Positions 1-6,697 of a stretch of 64,000 bases of DNA are shown here, piece by piece; position 1 is the stretch's first letter, and each line of letters begins with the position of its first letter. The stretch comes from a virus, in the IMG/VR virus record IMGVR_UViG_3300042542_003631, positions 1 through 64,000 of that record. One strand, written 5' to 3'. The notes under the pieces are model-generated. The model was not told where the DNA came from and searched no databases. It was given only the letters and a program-made list of their open reading frames with translations. The position numbers and the translations under genes were made by a program.

Positions 1-153
1 TTTGATGAGGCCGTAACCACCCATGACGAGGGCCATGACTTCGCCGATGTCGCCGACGGTGCCGGTCTTGAGGAAGTTCACGGCGGCGTTGGAGACGGCG
101 GCGATGATGGTGAGCACGCCGAGGATGGTGGTCTTGGAGGTGGGGGAGTTCAT
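1..153 (-). CDS. Small membrane protein, partial (runs off left edge)
   Basis: The reading frame starts at ATG 153-151 and is open for 51 codons to the window edge, so the C-terminus is missing. The protein begins MNSPTSKTTILGVLTIIAA and has one clear hydrophobic segment at about residues 8-25, followed by a second Gly/Met/Val-rich apolar stretch near the edge. Short proteins of this shape (NSPTSKTTI followed by a membrane helix) are common among phage small membrane proteins near lysis genes. It is the last visible gene of the leftward late operon, 17 bp after another small membrane protein, which fits a lysis cassette. No endolysin is visible, so the role is an inference. Confidence 0.65.
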   Translation of the reverse strand, partial: MNSPTSKTTILGVLTIIAAVSNAAVNFLKTGTVGDIGEVMALVMGGYGLIK

Positions 154-170
154 AGCGTCAAAACCTGACG

Positions 171-389
171 TCAAAGGTCGTCACCGTCAACCAGCTTCTT
201 CCGCGCCCGGATGGCGAGGACCAGTTTCACGATCGTCAGAAAGCCGACAAGGTTGCCGACCACAAGTGAGCTGATGCGCAGCCACGCTTCGATGTCCTGC
301 ATGGAGACGAGGAAAGCCAGGAGGTTGAAGGTCCCTCCAATGACTGCTGTCAGAGTGGTCTGCATGTAGTCGTGGGCGTGGTGTGTCAT
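171..389 (-). CDS. Small two-helix membrane protein, holin-like
   Basis: This 72-residue protein starts at ATG 389 (MTHHAHDYMQTTL), 5 bp after the preceding gene; the frame is open further upstream but that part overlaps the previous gene and is unlikely to be used. Two hydrophobic segments are visible, at about residues 11-28 and 39-60, followed by a short basic then acidic tail (RARKKLVDGDDL). Size, topology and place behind the tail-fibre genes match holins or holin-like lysis proteins. No specific holin family is recognised. It is in the same orientation as the rest of the late operon and probably cotranscribed. Confidence 0.6.
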   Translation of the reverse strand: MTHHAHDYMQTTLTAVIGGTFNLLAFLVSMQDIEAWLRISSLVVGNLVGFLTIVKLVLAIRARKKLVDGDDL

Positions 390-394
390 GGGCG

Positions 395-820
395 TCACAT
401 GTTGTCGAGAGCAACAGCGGCGGAGAACCATGCGTCCACCTGGCTCTGGGTCTTGTTGAGGGCAAGGCGAAATTGTTCGACGACTGGATGATCTCGCCGG
501 ACGTTGCCGCCCCCCGTCCACCAGACAGTGGCCCGGAACTTGAAGTCAGGGTCTTGAATGGTGGGTAGAAAGGCAGTGATCTCGTCGAAGACCTGCTGCC
601 CAAGCGCGATCTTGAGGGAGGCCAGCGAGACGAGGGTGTCGCCTGGCACCGCCGCGGATTCGGCGGCAAAGAGGGCCTGTGCCAGAGACTCGGTGGCGGC
701 GAGTTCTTCGGCGGTCGGTGGGGGCAGCCCATCGTCAAAGGTGACGTCGTCAATGGTGGGGCCTCGTGCGACGAGGGTGCGCGAAGGCCAGACAAGCCGG
801 AGGTGGTCGATGAGCGTCAT
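395..820 (-). CDS. Hypothetical protein downstream of tail fibre
   Basis: A 141-residue protein starting MTLIDHLRLVWPSRTLVARG, separated by 2 bp from the tail-fibre gene. The first 45 residues are rich in Pro and Asp and the centre is an Ala-rich helical segment (about 45-85). It ends with an amphipathic region containing several Trp. Its place directly after a fibre gene is where tail-fibre assembly proteins are often found, but the sequence shows no motif that proves this. It is soluble, without signal peptide or membrane segment. It probably belongs to the fibre/lysis end of the late operon. Confidence 0.6.
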   Translation of the reverse strand: MTLIDHLRLVWPSRTLVARGPTIDDVTFDDGLPPPTAEELAATESLAQALFAAESAAVPGDTLVSLASLKIALGQQVFDEITAFLPTIQDPDFKFRATVWWTGGGNVRRDHPVVEQFRLALNKTQSQVDAWFSAAVALDNM

Positions 821-822
821 GG

Positions 823-2718
823 TCAGTGGATGGGGATGGCGGTGAGGACCGAGCCTGCTTTGAGAGTGCTCGTGCCGGTGGTCTCAGTGGCAGCGCGTAG
901 GCTGAGGTTGACGGGGCTGCTGGATGTCACCACATACCCGATCAGTATAAACGGGCGGGAAACCGTCGGTCCAGGCCCAGTCAGGGCGCCCCCAGAGTAG
1001 CCATTCAGCGTTGTGGAGATGCTCACTCCATTCAGCGTGTTGATGCCAATGAAGTTGACGGACATGAACACCACGGAGCTGACGCTGCCGTCCGCCCCCA
1101 AGCTCAAAAACGTCCCCTCGGTCGTAACGCTTGTGGTATGCGGCCCAGTAGCCACCACCAGATAGGCCGTGCTGGCGTCGAGAGACACAGACATGACGTT
1201 GGCCAGGGTGGAGCTGGTCGTGGCAAAGTCACTGGATAGGGCGGCGTGCTTCCCCTGCCGGACCGGGTAGATGGTCGGGGACTCGCCGGGAGATAGTTTG
1301 ACGAGCCCGCCCTCGCCCACAGGAACAAGTGCCCGCCACACGTCGAAGAAATAGGGGATCGCCCCGTTGACCTGGTCGATGATCTTCAGGTCGTCGCCGC
1401 GAATCGGGTAGAGCTTGTAGTCTTCGAGAGATCCAGCAACAATCACAGAAGCAGAAACGGTGCCCCCAGCAGAATCGACGGAAACCCCTCCACTGGGAGT
1501 GACTGGATGGATGATCTCGACCATGTTACCGGACACCGTTCCGCCGGTCGCGCTACCGAGGGCGGCCGCCCAGGCGTAAATATCCTGGGAAGAGTCAACG
1601 GGAACGGCGACGTTGGTGACCCCAGCATAAGCGGGCGGAGGGGTGCCAACACCGTCAACGAGCCACCAGTAAAAATTATACGTCGCCGCAGAGGTGGGGA
1701 CAGCGATGTAAGCGTTGGCGAGGATGCCGGACACCGTGAGCCGCGTCGTCTCAGGAGACGCGGCGATAACATTTTCGACCCCGGTAGCCTGCCGCGCAGC
1801 TCGGGCTGAGGCCAGGGTCAAGAGGTTCCGCCCATACTCGGCCGTGGAGAGCGCTGCAATGTTGAGCAGGTCAGTGTCGCGGGGTTGGTAAGTCGTCGCA
1901 GCACTGGCTGTCGTCAGGTAATCGGAGATGGTGCCGCTTTGGGTGGCGAGGGTGCCGAGCCCGAGCAGCGTTCGCGTGGCCGACGCGCTGGTCTGCGTCA
2001 ACAGGCTGCGCCCGAATGAGTCTGTGGTAAGGGCGGCGATGCTCGTCAAGTCAGCGTCAAGGGGCTGGTAAGACGTCGCGGCGCCGGCGGACGTCAGGTA
2101 GTCAGAGAGGTTGCCGTTCTGCGTTGCCAGCGTTCCAAGTCCAAGGGTCGTGCGAGTAGCAGAGGCGTCCGCCTGAGTGAGGAGGCTCCGACCAAAAATA
2201 GACGTCGAAAGGGCCGCAATGCTGGTGAGGTCAGCGTCAAGGGGCTGGTAAGACGTCGAGGCGCCGGCGGTCGTCAGGTAGTCGGAGATGTTGCCATTTT
2301 GGGTGGCGAGGGTGCCGAGCCCGATGGCGGATCGAACGGCTGCGGCGCTTTCAAGGGTCAGGAGTCCGCGGCCGAAAGAGTTCGTCGCCAGGGCAGCAAT
2401 GCTGGTGAGGTCACCGTCAAGGGGTTGATACCCTGCAGCAACAGCAGATGCGGTGACGCCGTCGGTGATGCCGAACCCAGAGAGGGTCGTCGGCTTGCTG
2501 GTGATATTCGCCCAGGGAACGGTGATCGAAGTGTCAAACCCGGTGGCGGTGCCCTGGTTGATGATGCTCGCCCCGGGACTGATGGTGACCGAGGCCCCTG
2601 ACGGAACGACGAAGCTCTCCGTCAGAGCGTTGGTGCTGATGGTTTTGGTGACGGTCTTCGTCTGACCAAAAGCCAGCAGAGGGAGCAGCAGGAGGATCAG
2701 TAGGTAGGGAGGGCGCAT
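823..2718 (-). CDS. Tail fibre-like repeat protein with signal peptide
   Basis: The start at ATG 2718 gives 631 residues beginning MRPPYLLILLLLPLLAFGQ, which has the n-, h- and c-regions of a Sec signal peptide with a plausible cut after AFG. The frame is open upstream of this start, but that part overlaps the previous gene. Residues about 85-310 hold tandem copies of a 60-residue repeat containing YQPLDADLTSIAAL, FGRSLLT and LGLGTLATQNG. Such repeats are typical of phage fibre shafts. The C-terminal half is Ser/Thr/Gly-rich and probably beta-structured, a likely receptor-binding or trimerising end. A Sec signal on a virion fibre is odd, since fibres are normally assembled in the cytoplasm. 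Confidence 0.75.
   Translation of the reverse strand: MRPPYLLILLLLPLLAFGQTKTVTKTISTNALTESFVVPSGASVTISPGASIINQGTATGFDTSITVPWANITSKPTTLSGFGITDGVTASAVAAGYQPLDGDLTSIAALATNSFGRGLLTLESAAAVRSAIGLGTLATQNGNISDYLTTAGASTSYQPLDADLTSIAALSTSIFGRSLLTQADASATRTTLGLGTLATQNGNLSDYLTSAGAATSYQPLDADLTSIAALTTDSFGRSLLTQTSASATRTLLGLGTLATQSGTISDYLTTASAATTYQPRDTDLLNIAALSTAEYGRNLLTLASARAARQATGVENVIAASPETTRLTVSGILANAYIAVPTSAATYNFYWWLVDGVGTPPPAYAGVTNVAVPVDSSQDIYAWAAALGSATGGTVSGNMVEIIHPVTPSGGVSVDSAGGTVSASVIVAGSLEDYKLYPIRGDDLKIIDQVNGAIPYFFDVWRALVPVGEGGLVKLSPGESPTIYPVRQGKHAALSSDFATTSSTLANVMSVSLDASTAYLVVATGPHTTSVTTEGTFLSLGADGSVSSVVFMSVNFIGINTLNGVSISTTLNGYSGGALTGPGPTVSRPFILIGYVVTSSSPVNLSLRAATETTGTSTLKAGSVLTAIPIH
1800..2460 (-). 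repeat. Four tandem 180-bp repeats inside the fibre gene
   Basis: Near-identical blocks start with GGGGCTGGTAAGACGTCG at about 2058 and 2238, with diverged copies at about 1878 and 2418, giving an exact 180-bp period (60 codons). The central copies are most alike, which points to recent duplication or gene conversion. Confidence 0.9.
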
Positions 2719-2722
2719 GGGA

Positions 2723-3406
2723 TTAGAGAACTCGCTTCCAGACGCGCTGGTTGGAGGTGGCGTGGTAGTCATCCGGGCGGACCACACCGGCGGAGGGGTT
2801 CTCCGCATCTGTGCCTGTGAACAGCCTCCAGGTCTGCATCTCGCCGGAGACGTAGCACATGACGACCAGGCCATCTCGGCCGATGGTCGGGACGCCGTCA
2901 AGGGCGGTGCCGCCTCCGCCGGTGAGGGCGGTGATCTCGCGGATGTAGAGCGGTGTGGAGGGCACAGTCTCAAGCACAGGCGGCGTGGCGCCGGCGATCA
3001 GGGCGGACTGGCTGACCTCCAGGGTTACCGGGGCCGTGGCAAACGAGGAGTAGCCGGAAGTCACACGGACCTCCAGGGCCAGGGGCACGACCCGCTGCGA
3101 GGCGAAGGACGTGCCGAGCGAGTCAAGTGCAAGGCTGACAGCCGGAAAATGGTAGACCGAGGACGTGCCTCGGCCGAGCAGGGTTGGGTTGTTGGCGAAG
3201 ACCAGCGGGGTGCGAGACCCGGGTCCAGCATAGACAGCAAGGGCGACGGTGCTGCCCGCAGGCAGTGAACCAGGGCGTCCATCGCGGGAGAACGATACGT
3301 CAACCTCCAGCACGTCGCCGCGCCGTGCCGTCAACTTACGGACGGGGGTGCGGGCTCGTGGGGTGGTGACTAGCGTGTTATCAGGGAGAGCGACGTGCAG
3401 TTTCAT
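2723..3406 (-). CDS. Hypothetical virion protein
   Basis: A 227-residue protein starting MKLHVALPDNTLVTTPRART. The first 130 residues look like an all-beta, immunoglobulin-like domain (alternating hydrophobic residues, TARRGDVLEVDVSF, STVALAVYAG, VTLEVSQSA). The C-terminal 80 residues are Gly- and Thr-rich and contain REITALTGGGGTALDGVPTI followed by a Trp-containing end (RVWKRVL). It lies 4 bp upstream of the fibre gene and 5 bp after the preceding gene in the same operon, so it is probably a structural part of the head-tail region or fibre base. No family is recognised with confidence. Confidence 0.65.
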   Translation of the reverse strand: MKLHVALPDNTLVTTPRARTPVRKLTARRGDVLEVDVSFSRDGRPGSLPAGSTVALAVYAGPGSRTPLVFANNPTLLGRGTSSVYHFPAVSLALDSLGTSFASQRVVPLALEVRVTSGYSSFATAPVTLEVSQSALIAGATPPVLETVPSTPLYIREITALTGGGGTALDGVPTIGRDGLVVMCYVSGEMQTWRLFTGTDAENPSAGVVRPDDYHATSNQRVWKRVL

Positions 3407-3411
3407 CAGCT

Positions 3412-3654
3412 TCAGTCCAAGCCGGCGCTGCCAAACTTGATCTCGACCTGGTTGACGAAACCTTTGCCAGGGGCGGAATCGTCCTCCGGTTCGCCGTCAT
3501 CCTCCATCTCCTCACCACACTCGCAACCCTCAAGGCTGACGAGGGTCAGCTTGCCGTCGGGCTCCAGCCGGAGCTCGGCCATTGCCTCGAAGGTATCACC
3601 AGCCTTCTTGCCCTCAGGAACGTCAAATTCAGGCGGGACAGGGAAGCTGGTCAT
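3412..3654 (-). CDS. Small acidic protein downstream of capsid gene
   Basis: An 80-residue acidic protein starting MTSFPVPPEFDVPEGKKAGD. It contains an EGCECGEEMEDDGEPEDD stretch with two Cys close together. The pattern of a short beta domain with a DGKLTLVSLEG segment and an acidic centre is seen in small phage proteins encoded next to capsid genes. It may be a head decoration or completion protein, but this rests on position only. It lies 76 bp downstream of the major capsid gene. Confidence 0.6.
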   Translation of the reverse strand: MTSFPVPPEFDVPEGKKAGDTFEAMAELRLEPDGKLTLVSLEGCECGEEMEDDGEPEDDSAPGKGFVNQVEIKFGSAGLD

Positions 3655-3729
3655 AGGGGTGCGGGTGGTGGGTGGGAGGGGATCAGGGATTCAGGGGAGG
3701 AGGGGTTGCCTCCTCCCCGTAGTCACTGA

Positions 3730-5031
3730 TTAGGGGGCGACCGGGGTAGGATCGCTGGTGGCGTCGCAGGCCAGGCCAGCAACGCTCGGGGCGCAGCGGC
3801 GGAAGCGGAGCACCGTGGCCAGGTCGGGGGCGACCGGCTTGGAAGCGCAGCTCATCACACCGCGGAAGCGGCCGATGGTGCCGTCCGGGTTGTCGGTCTC
3901 GTGCAGGATGTTCATCCAGCGGAAGTCGCCCATGTAGTTCTGGGCGGTGAAGCTGGTGCCGCCACCAGGGGAGGTGATGGGCTTCGGCACCTGGAACTCC
4001 ACGGCCTCGCGGACGTAGACATAGGCCTCTTCGATGTCGGCGACCTCGTAGGCCGCGTTGAGCACGAACTTGCGACCGTTGGTCGTCTCAGCGGGGACGA
4101 AGGGCAGGACCTCAACGTAGGCGGTGCCGCCAGTGTTGATGTTGAACCGGCGGGGGAACATGTCCACGAGGTAGAACCAGCCCTTGTAGCTCCGCTCAAC
4201 GCCGAGGGGAGCGAGCAGCTCGTTCACCCGGGAGTTGTTGTAGCGGAAGTCGTCACGCAGGTTCAGGCCGCCGATGCCGCGGAACAGGAATTCCTGGGCT
4301 TCAGGGCTGAGGACGATGGCGAACACCGGGCGGCCGTTCTCCATGCCCCAGGGCTCGGCGCCTTCACGGACGAGCTTGAGGTAGAGGCGGTCCAGGATGC
4401 CCTGGGAGATGTGGCGCATGTTGGCCGTCTGAGCAGCGCCGTCAGCACCCGCAGGCTGAGCCCAGGTGGTGGCACCTTCGACGTCGGTCATGCCAGTCTG
4501 GACGACCACCTTGTGCTCAGCCAGGTCGGTGTAGGCGGAGCGGTAATAGGTTTCCCAGGCCCACTTGGTGTTGTCCTTCAGGATGTTGAACATCGCGGTG
4601 AGCTGGTCCTTGCGCTTCGCGGCGAAGCGGAGGTCATGGACGCAGATCTTCGGGCTGTGGACCGCGGCCTGCTTGAGGCCGTAGGAGCGGACCGTCTGAC
4701 CGAAACCGATGACGGCGGGAGTCGGGAGGCAGTTGTTCGGCGAAGCGAAGGCCGTGGGGGAGCCGTCGGCGCTCGCGTTGTCGAAGTAGGTCTGGGTGTT
4801 GATGTCGGTCCAGGTCAGGGCGGAGCCGTCGCCAGGCAGCGAGCGCTCCCAGGTGAGGACGTTGATCTGGTCGCCCATCTCGTCAGGGAACGAACCACGC
4901 TGAGCGAGGTTGATCCAGGCGGACGTGTTGAGGGACTTGGTGTAGATGTCAGGCCCGATGCGGCCAGCCTCGTTGACGAGGATGGAATTCACGGAGTCGA
5001 GCTGAGCGGCGGAGAGGGAAGCGGCAGGCAT
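3730..5031 (-). CDS. Major capsid protein (putative)
   Basis: A 433-residue protein starting MPAASLSAAQLDSVNSILVN. It is called major capsid protein because it directly follows the scaffold-like gene, has a typical length, and has the long N-terminal helical arm then mixed alpha/beta body expected of HK97-fold capsid proteins. Visible landmarks are SLNTSAWINLAQRGSFPDEMGD near residue 35, an internal VLSPEAQEFLFRGI segment, and a conserved-looking FRWMNILHETDNPDGTIGRF block near residue 375. Four Cys occur in the last 50 residues. The gene is preceded by a 150-bp structured intergenic region that may set its high expression. The fold cannot be proved from sequence reading alone. Confidence 0.75.
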   Translation of the reverse strand: MPAASLSAAQLDSVNSILVNEAGRIGPDIYTKSLNTSAWINLAQRGSFPDEMGDQINVLTWERSLPGDGSALTWTDINTQTYFDNASADGSPTAFASPNNCLPTPAVIGFGQTVRSYGLKQAAVHSPKICVHDLRFAAKRKDQLTAMFNILKDNTKWAWETYYRSAYTDLAEHKVVVQTGMTDVEGATTWAQPAGADGAAQTANMRHISQGILDRLYLKLVREGAEPWGMENGRPVFAIVLSPEAQEFLFRGIGGLNLRDDFRYNNSRVNELLAPLGVERSYKGWFYLVDMFPRRFNINTGGTAYVEVLPFVPAETTNGRKFVLNAAYEVADIEEAYVYVREAVEFQVPKPITSPGGGTSFTAQNYMGDFRWMNILHETDNPDGTIGRFRGVMSCASKPVAPDLATVLRFRRCAPSVAGLACDATSDPTPVAP

Positions 5032-5054
5032 GGAAGTGGGGGTGTAGGAGAGGG

Positions 5055-5173
5055 TTGACTGACAGGTGGGCTCCCCGAGCCAAGGGAAGGTAGGCTCAAA
5101 CTCTGACGGTGAACGGTTTCGGAGATACCGAGCGAACTCACCGTCAAACTATGACGAGCCCCCTGTCAGTCAA
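5055..5173 (-). promoter_or_regulatory. Nested inverted repeats in leader of capsid gene
   Basis: The gap between scaffold and capsid genes folds as nested stems. The outer arms are 5055-5073 and 5156-5173 (18 bp, one bulge; core TTGACTGACAGG with CCTGTCAGTC). The middle arms are 5104-5112 TGACGGTGA and 5138-5146 TCACCGTCA. The inner arms are CGGT 5114-5117 and ACCG 5127-5130. A competing local hairpin GGCTC/GAGCC lies at 5069-5081. No T-run follows in the direction of transcription, so it is not an ordinary terminator. It could be an mRNA processing or stabilising element, or an operator. Confidence 0.65.
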
Positions 5174-5182
5174 GAAAAATCC

Positions 5183-6331
5183 TCACCGCCCCGCAAAGCC
5201 GGCTTCGATCGAGTCAAGGAACGAGGTCCCGGGCTTGAGCGCGGGGGCCGTCCCGGAACCACCACTGCCAGCGGCGGGGGCCGAACCTTTGTAGGCGGCG
5301 ATCTGCCGCTCCAGCTCAGCGATGCGGGACTCGTTGGCACGCAGAGTCTTGACGAGACGCGGCAGCGCGGCGCCCGCATAAGCTGCATAGGCACGGAGGC
5401 CGGGGTCGGCCGTGTTGAAGTCGACCGTGTCAGCTTCCGCCCGGATCGCCTTAGCTGTGGACTCATCAGCGAGCATGGGCAGCTTACGGGTCATCAGTTC
5501 CCAGGTCTGGTCGGCAGCCTCCTTGTGCTTGCGGAGCTCCTCGACGGACTGCTTGCGGGCCGTCTCGGCACGCTCGACCTCGAAGCGCTTGAGCGTCTCG
5601 GCGGCGTTTTCCTCAAGGGAGGCCTTGGTGTCCACGATCTTGTCAAAGTCCTCCGCAGCGCGGTAGAGCTTCAGTCGGTCGGGTTCCAGCATGGTCTCCG
5701 CCAGCTGAGCGAGCTTCTTGACGCGCTCCTTGCGGTTGTCCTCCACCACGGCGGAATTCAGGGCTTCGAGGTCAAGGTCGTAGGTGTCGGCCAGATCCTG
5801 GACCGTGCTGCGGAGGGTGTCGAGGGGCTGTGTCACGCTGCGCTGATACTCCTCGGTGGCCTCCAGCTTGACGCCGGTGATCTCCTTCTCGTAGCTCTGC
5901 AGCTTCTCACGCAGGGTGTTGATCTCCGCCTCAGCGGTCTTGAGTTTGGCGAGCTCCTCAGGCGGGACCTGGGAGGAGGTGGCCTCCTCATACTTGCGCT
6001 TCCACTCCTTGACCTCGGCCTTGATCGCCTTCCAGCGGTCGCCGGCTTTCTGCGTCATGCCCTCGGGGACCTTGTCGTCGTCGTCACCGGCGGCCGGGTC
6101 AGCCGCAGGGGTGGTCTTGTCCTTGTCAAGGAATGAGGCGATGTCGTCGCCGTCAGTGGCATCAGGGGCAGGGGCCGGATCGGCGGCAGGGGCCGGATCG
6201 GCGGCAGGGGCCGGATCGGCGGCAGGGGCCGGATCGGCAAAGAGGTCATCCATCGCACCGAGGCGGTCGATGATGGTGTCAGAAGCCGGCTTTGGGTCGG
6301 CAGCGGGGGCGGGGTTGAGGGCGGGGTCCAT
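5183..6331 (-). CDS. Scaffolding protein (putative)
   Basis: A 382-residue acidic, highly charged protein starting MDPALNPAPAADPKPASDTI. Residues 30-55 are an Ala-Pro-Asp repeat; residues about 80-330 are almost wholly predicted helix/coiled coil with Glu, Lys and Arg (KAIKAEVKEWKRKYEEATSS, LREKLQSYEKEITG). The end is a Gly/Ala-rich linker followed by FLDSIEAGFAGR. This composition, its place between portal and major capsid genes, and the lack of a catalytic motif all fit an internal scaffolding protein. Scaffolds that interact with the capsid through the C-terminal helix are known in podoviruses. The exact family is not recognised. Confidence 0.7.
   Translation of the reverse strand: MDPALNPAPAADPKPASDTIIDRLGAMDDLFADPAPAADPAPAADPAPAADPAPAPDATDGDDIASFLDKDKTTPAADPAAGDDDDKVPEGMTQKAGDRWKAIKAEVKEWKRKYEEATSSQVPPEELAKLKTAEAEINTLREKLQSYEKEITGVKLEATEEYQRSVTQPLDTLRSTVQDLADTYDLDLEALNSAVVEDNRKERVKKLAQLAETMLEPDRLKLYRAAEDFDKIVDTKASLEENAAETLKRFEVERAETARKQSVEELRKHKEAADQTWELMTRKLPMLADESTAKAIRAEADTVDFNTADPGLRAYAAYAGAALPRLVKTLRANESRIAELERQIAAYKGSAPAAGSGGSGTAPALKPGTSFLDSIEAGFAGR
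6171..6238 (-). repeat. 18-bp tandem repeats in scaffold gene
   Basis: Three perfect copies and one partial copy of GGGGCCGGATCGGCGGCA (plus strand) encode an Ala-Pro-Ala-Ala-Asp-Pro linker near the N-terminus of the scaffold protein. Copy number is likely to vary between relatives. Confidence 0.9.
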
Positions 6332-6355
6332 AGGGAGGGGTGTGGGGTGAGATGG

Positions 6356-6691
6356 TTATTTCTTCTCGGCAGCCCCGGCATAGCTCCAGGGGCCGTCGGC
6401 TTCCAAGGTGGCGGCTTTCTGCATCCGAGAGAGGGCGGTGTCGTCAAACCCTGGCAGGCTCAGGAGCGCCTTGATGCAAGCCTCCCACCCAGCGTGATAC
6501 TGGTGGCAGAGGGCGCCGGCGGCAAGGTCAGGACTGGTCAACGCCTTCGGGGCGTTCATGTTGCGCAACACAGCGACTGCGCCGACCATGAAAGGTTGAC
6601 GCACGGCCGTGGCCAGCTGCTCGCGGAATGTGGGGGCTTTGGTCCACTCGATCAGAGTGGTTGGGACCTGGGGTGTTTTGGGTTCGCTCAT
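6356..6691 (-). CDS. Hypothetical protein between portal and scaffold
   Basis: A 111-residue protein starting MSEPKTPQVPTTLIEWTKAP. It is largely helical, with an FREQLATAVRQPFMVGAVAVLRN segment and the phrase ALCHQYHAGWEACIKALLSL. Small proteins with a Y/H-x-x-G-x-x-x-x-x-x-x-L helix are common beside portal and scaffold genes in podovirus-like phages. It lies 6 bp after the portal gene and 24 bp before the scaffold gene in one operon. A minor head protein or assembly factor is possible. No function can be assigned from the sequence. Confidence 0.6.
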   Translation of the reverse strand: MSEPKTPQVPTTLIEWTKAPTFREQLATAVRQPFMVGAVAVLRNMNAPKALTSPDLAAGALCHQYHAGWEACIKALLSLPGFDDTALSRMQKAATLEADGPWSYAGAAEKK

Positions 6692-6697
6692 GGGAGA

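Noticed and set aside
1800-2460. Regular repeats that might suggest a CRISPR array
   Set aside because: The 180-bp units are coding, in frame with the tail-fibre gene, with no short repeat-spacer pattern and no cas genes.
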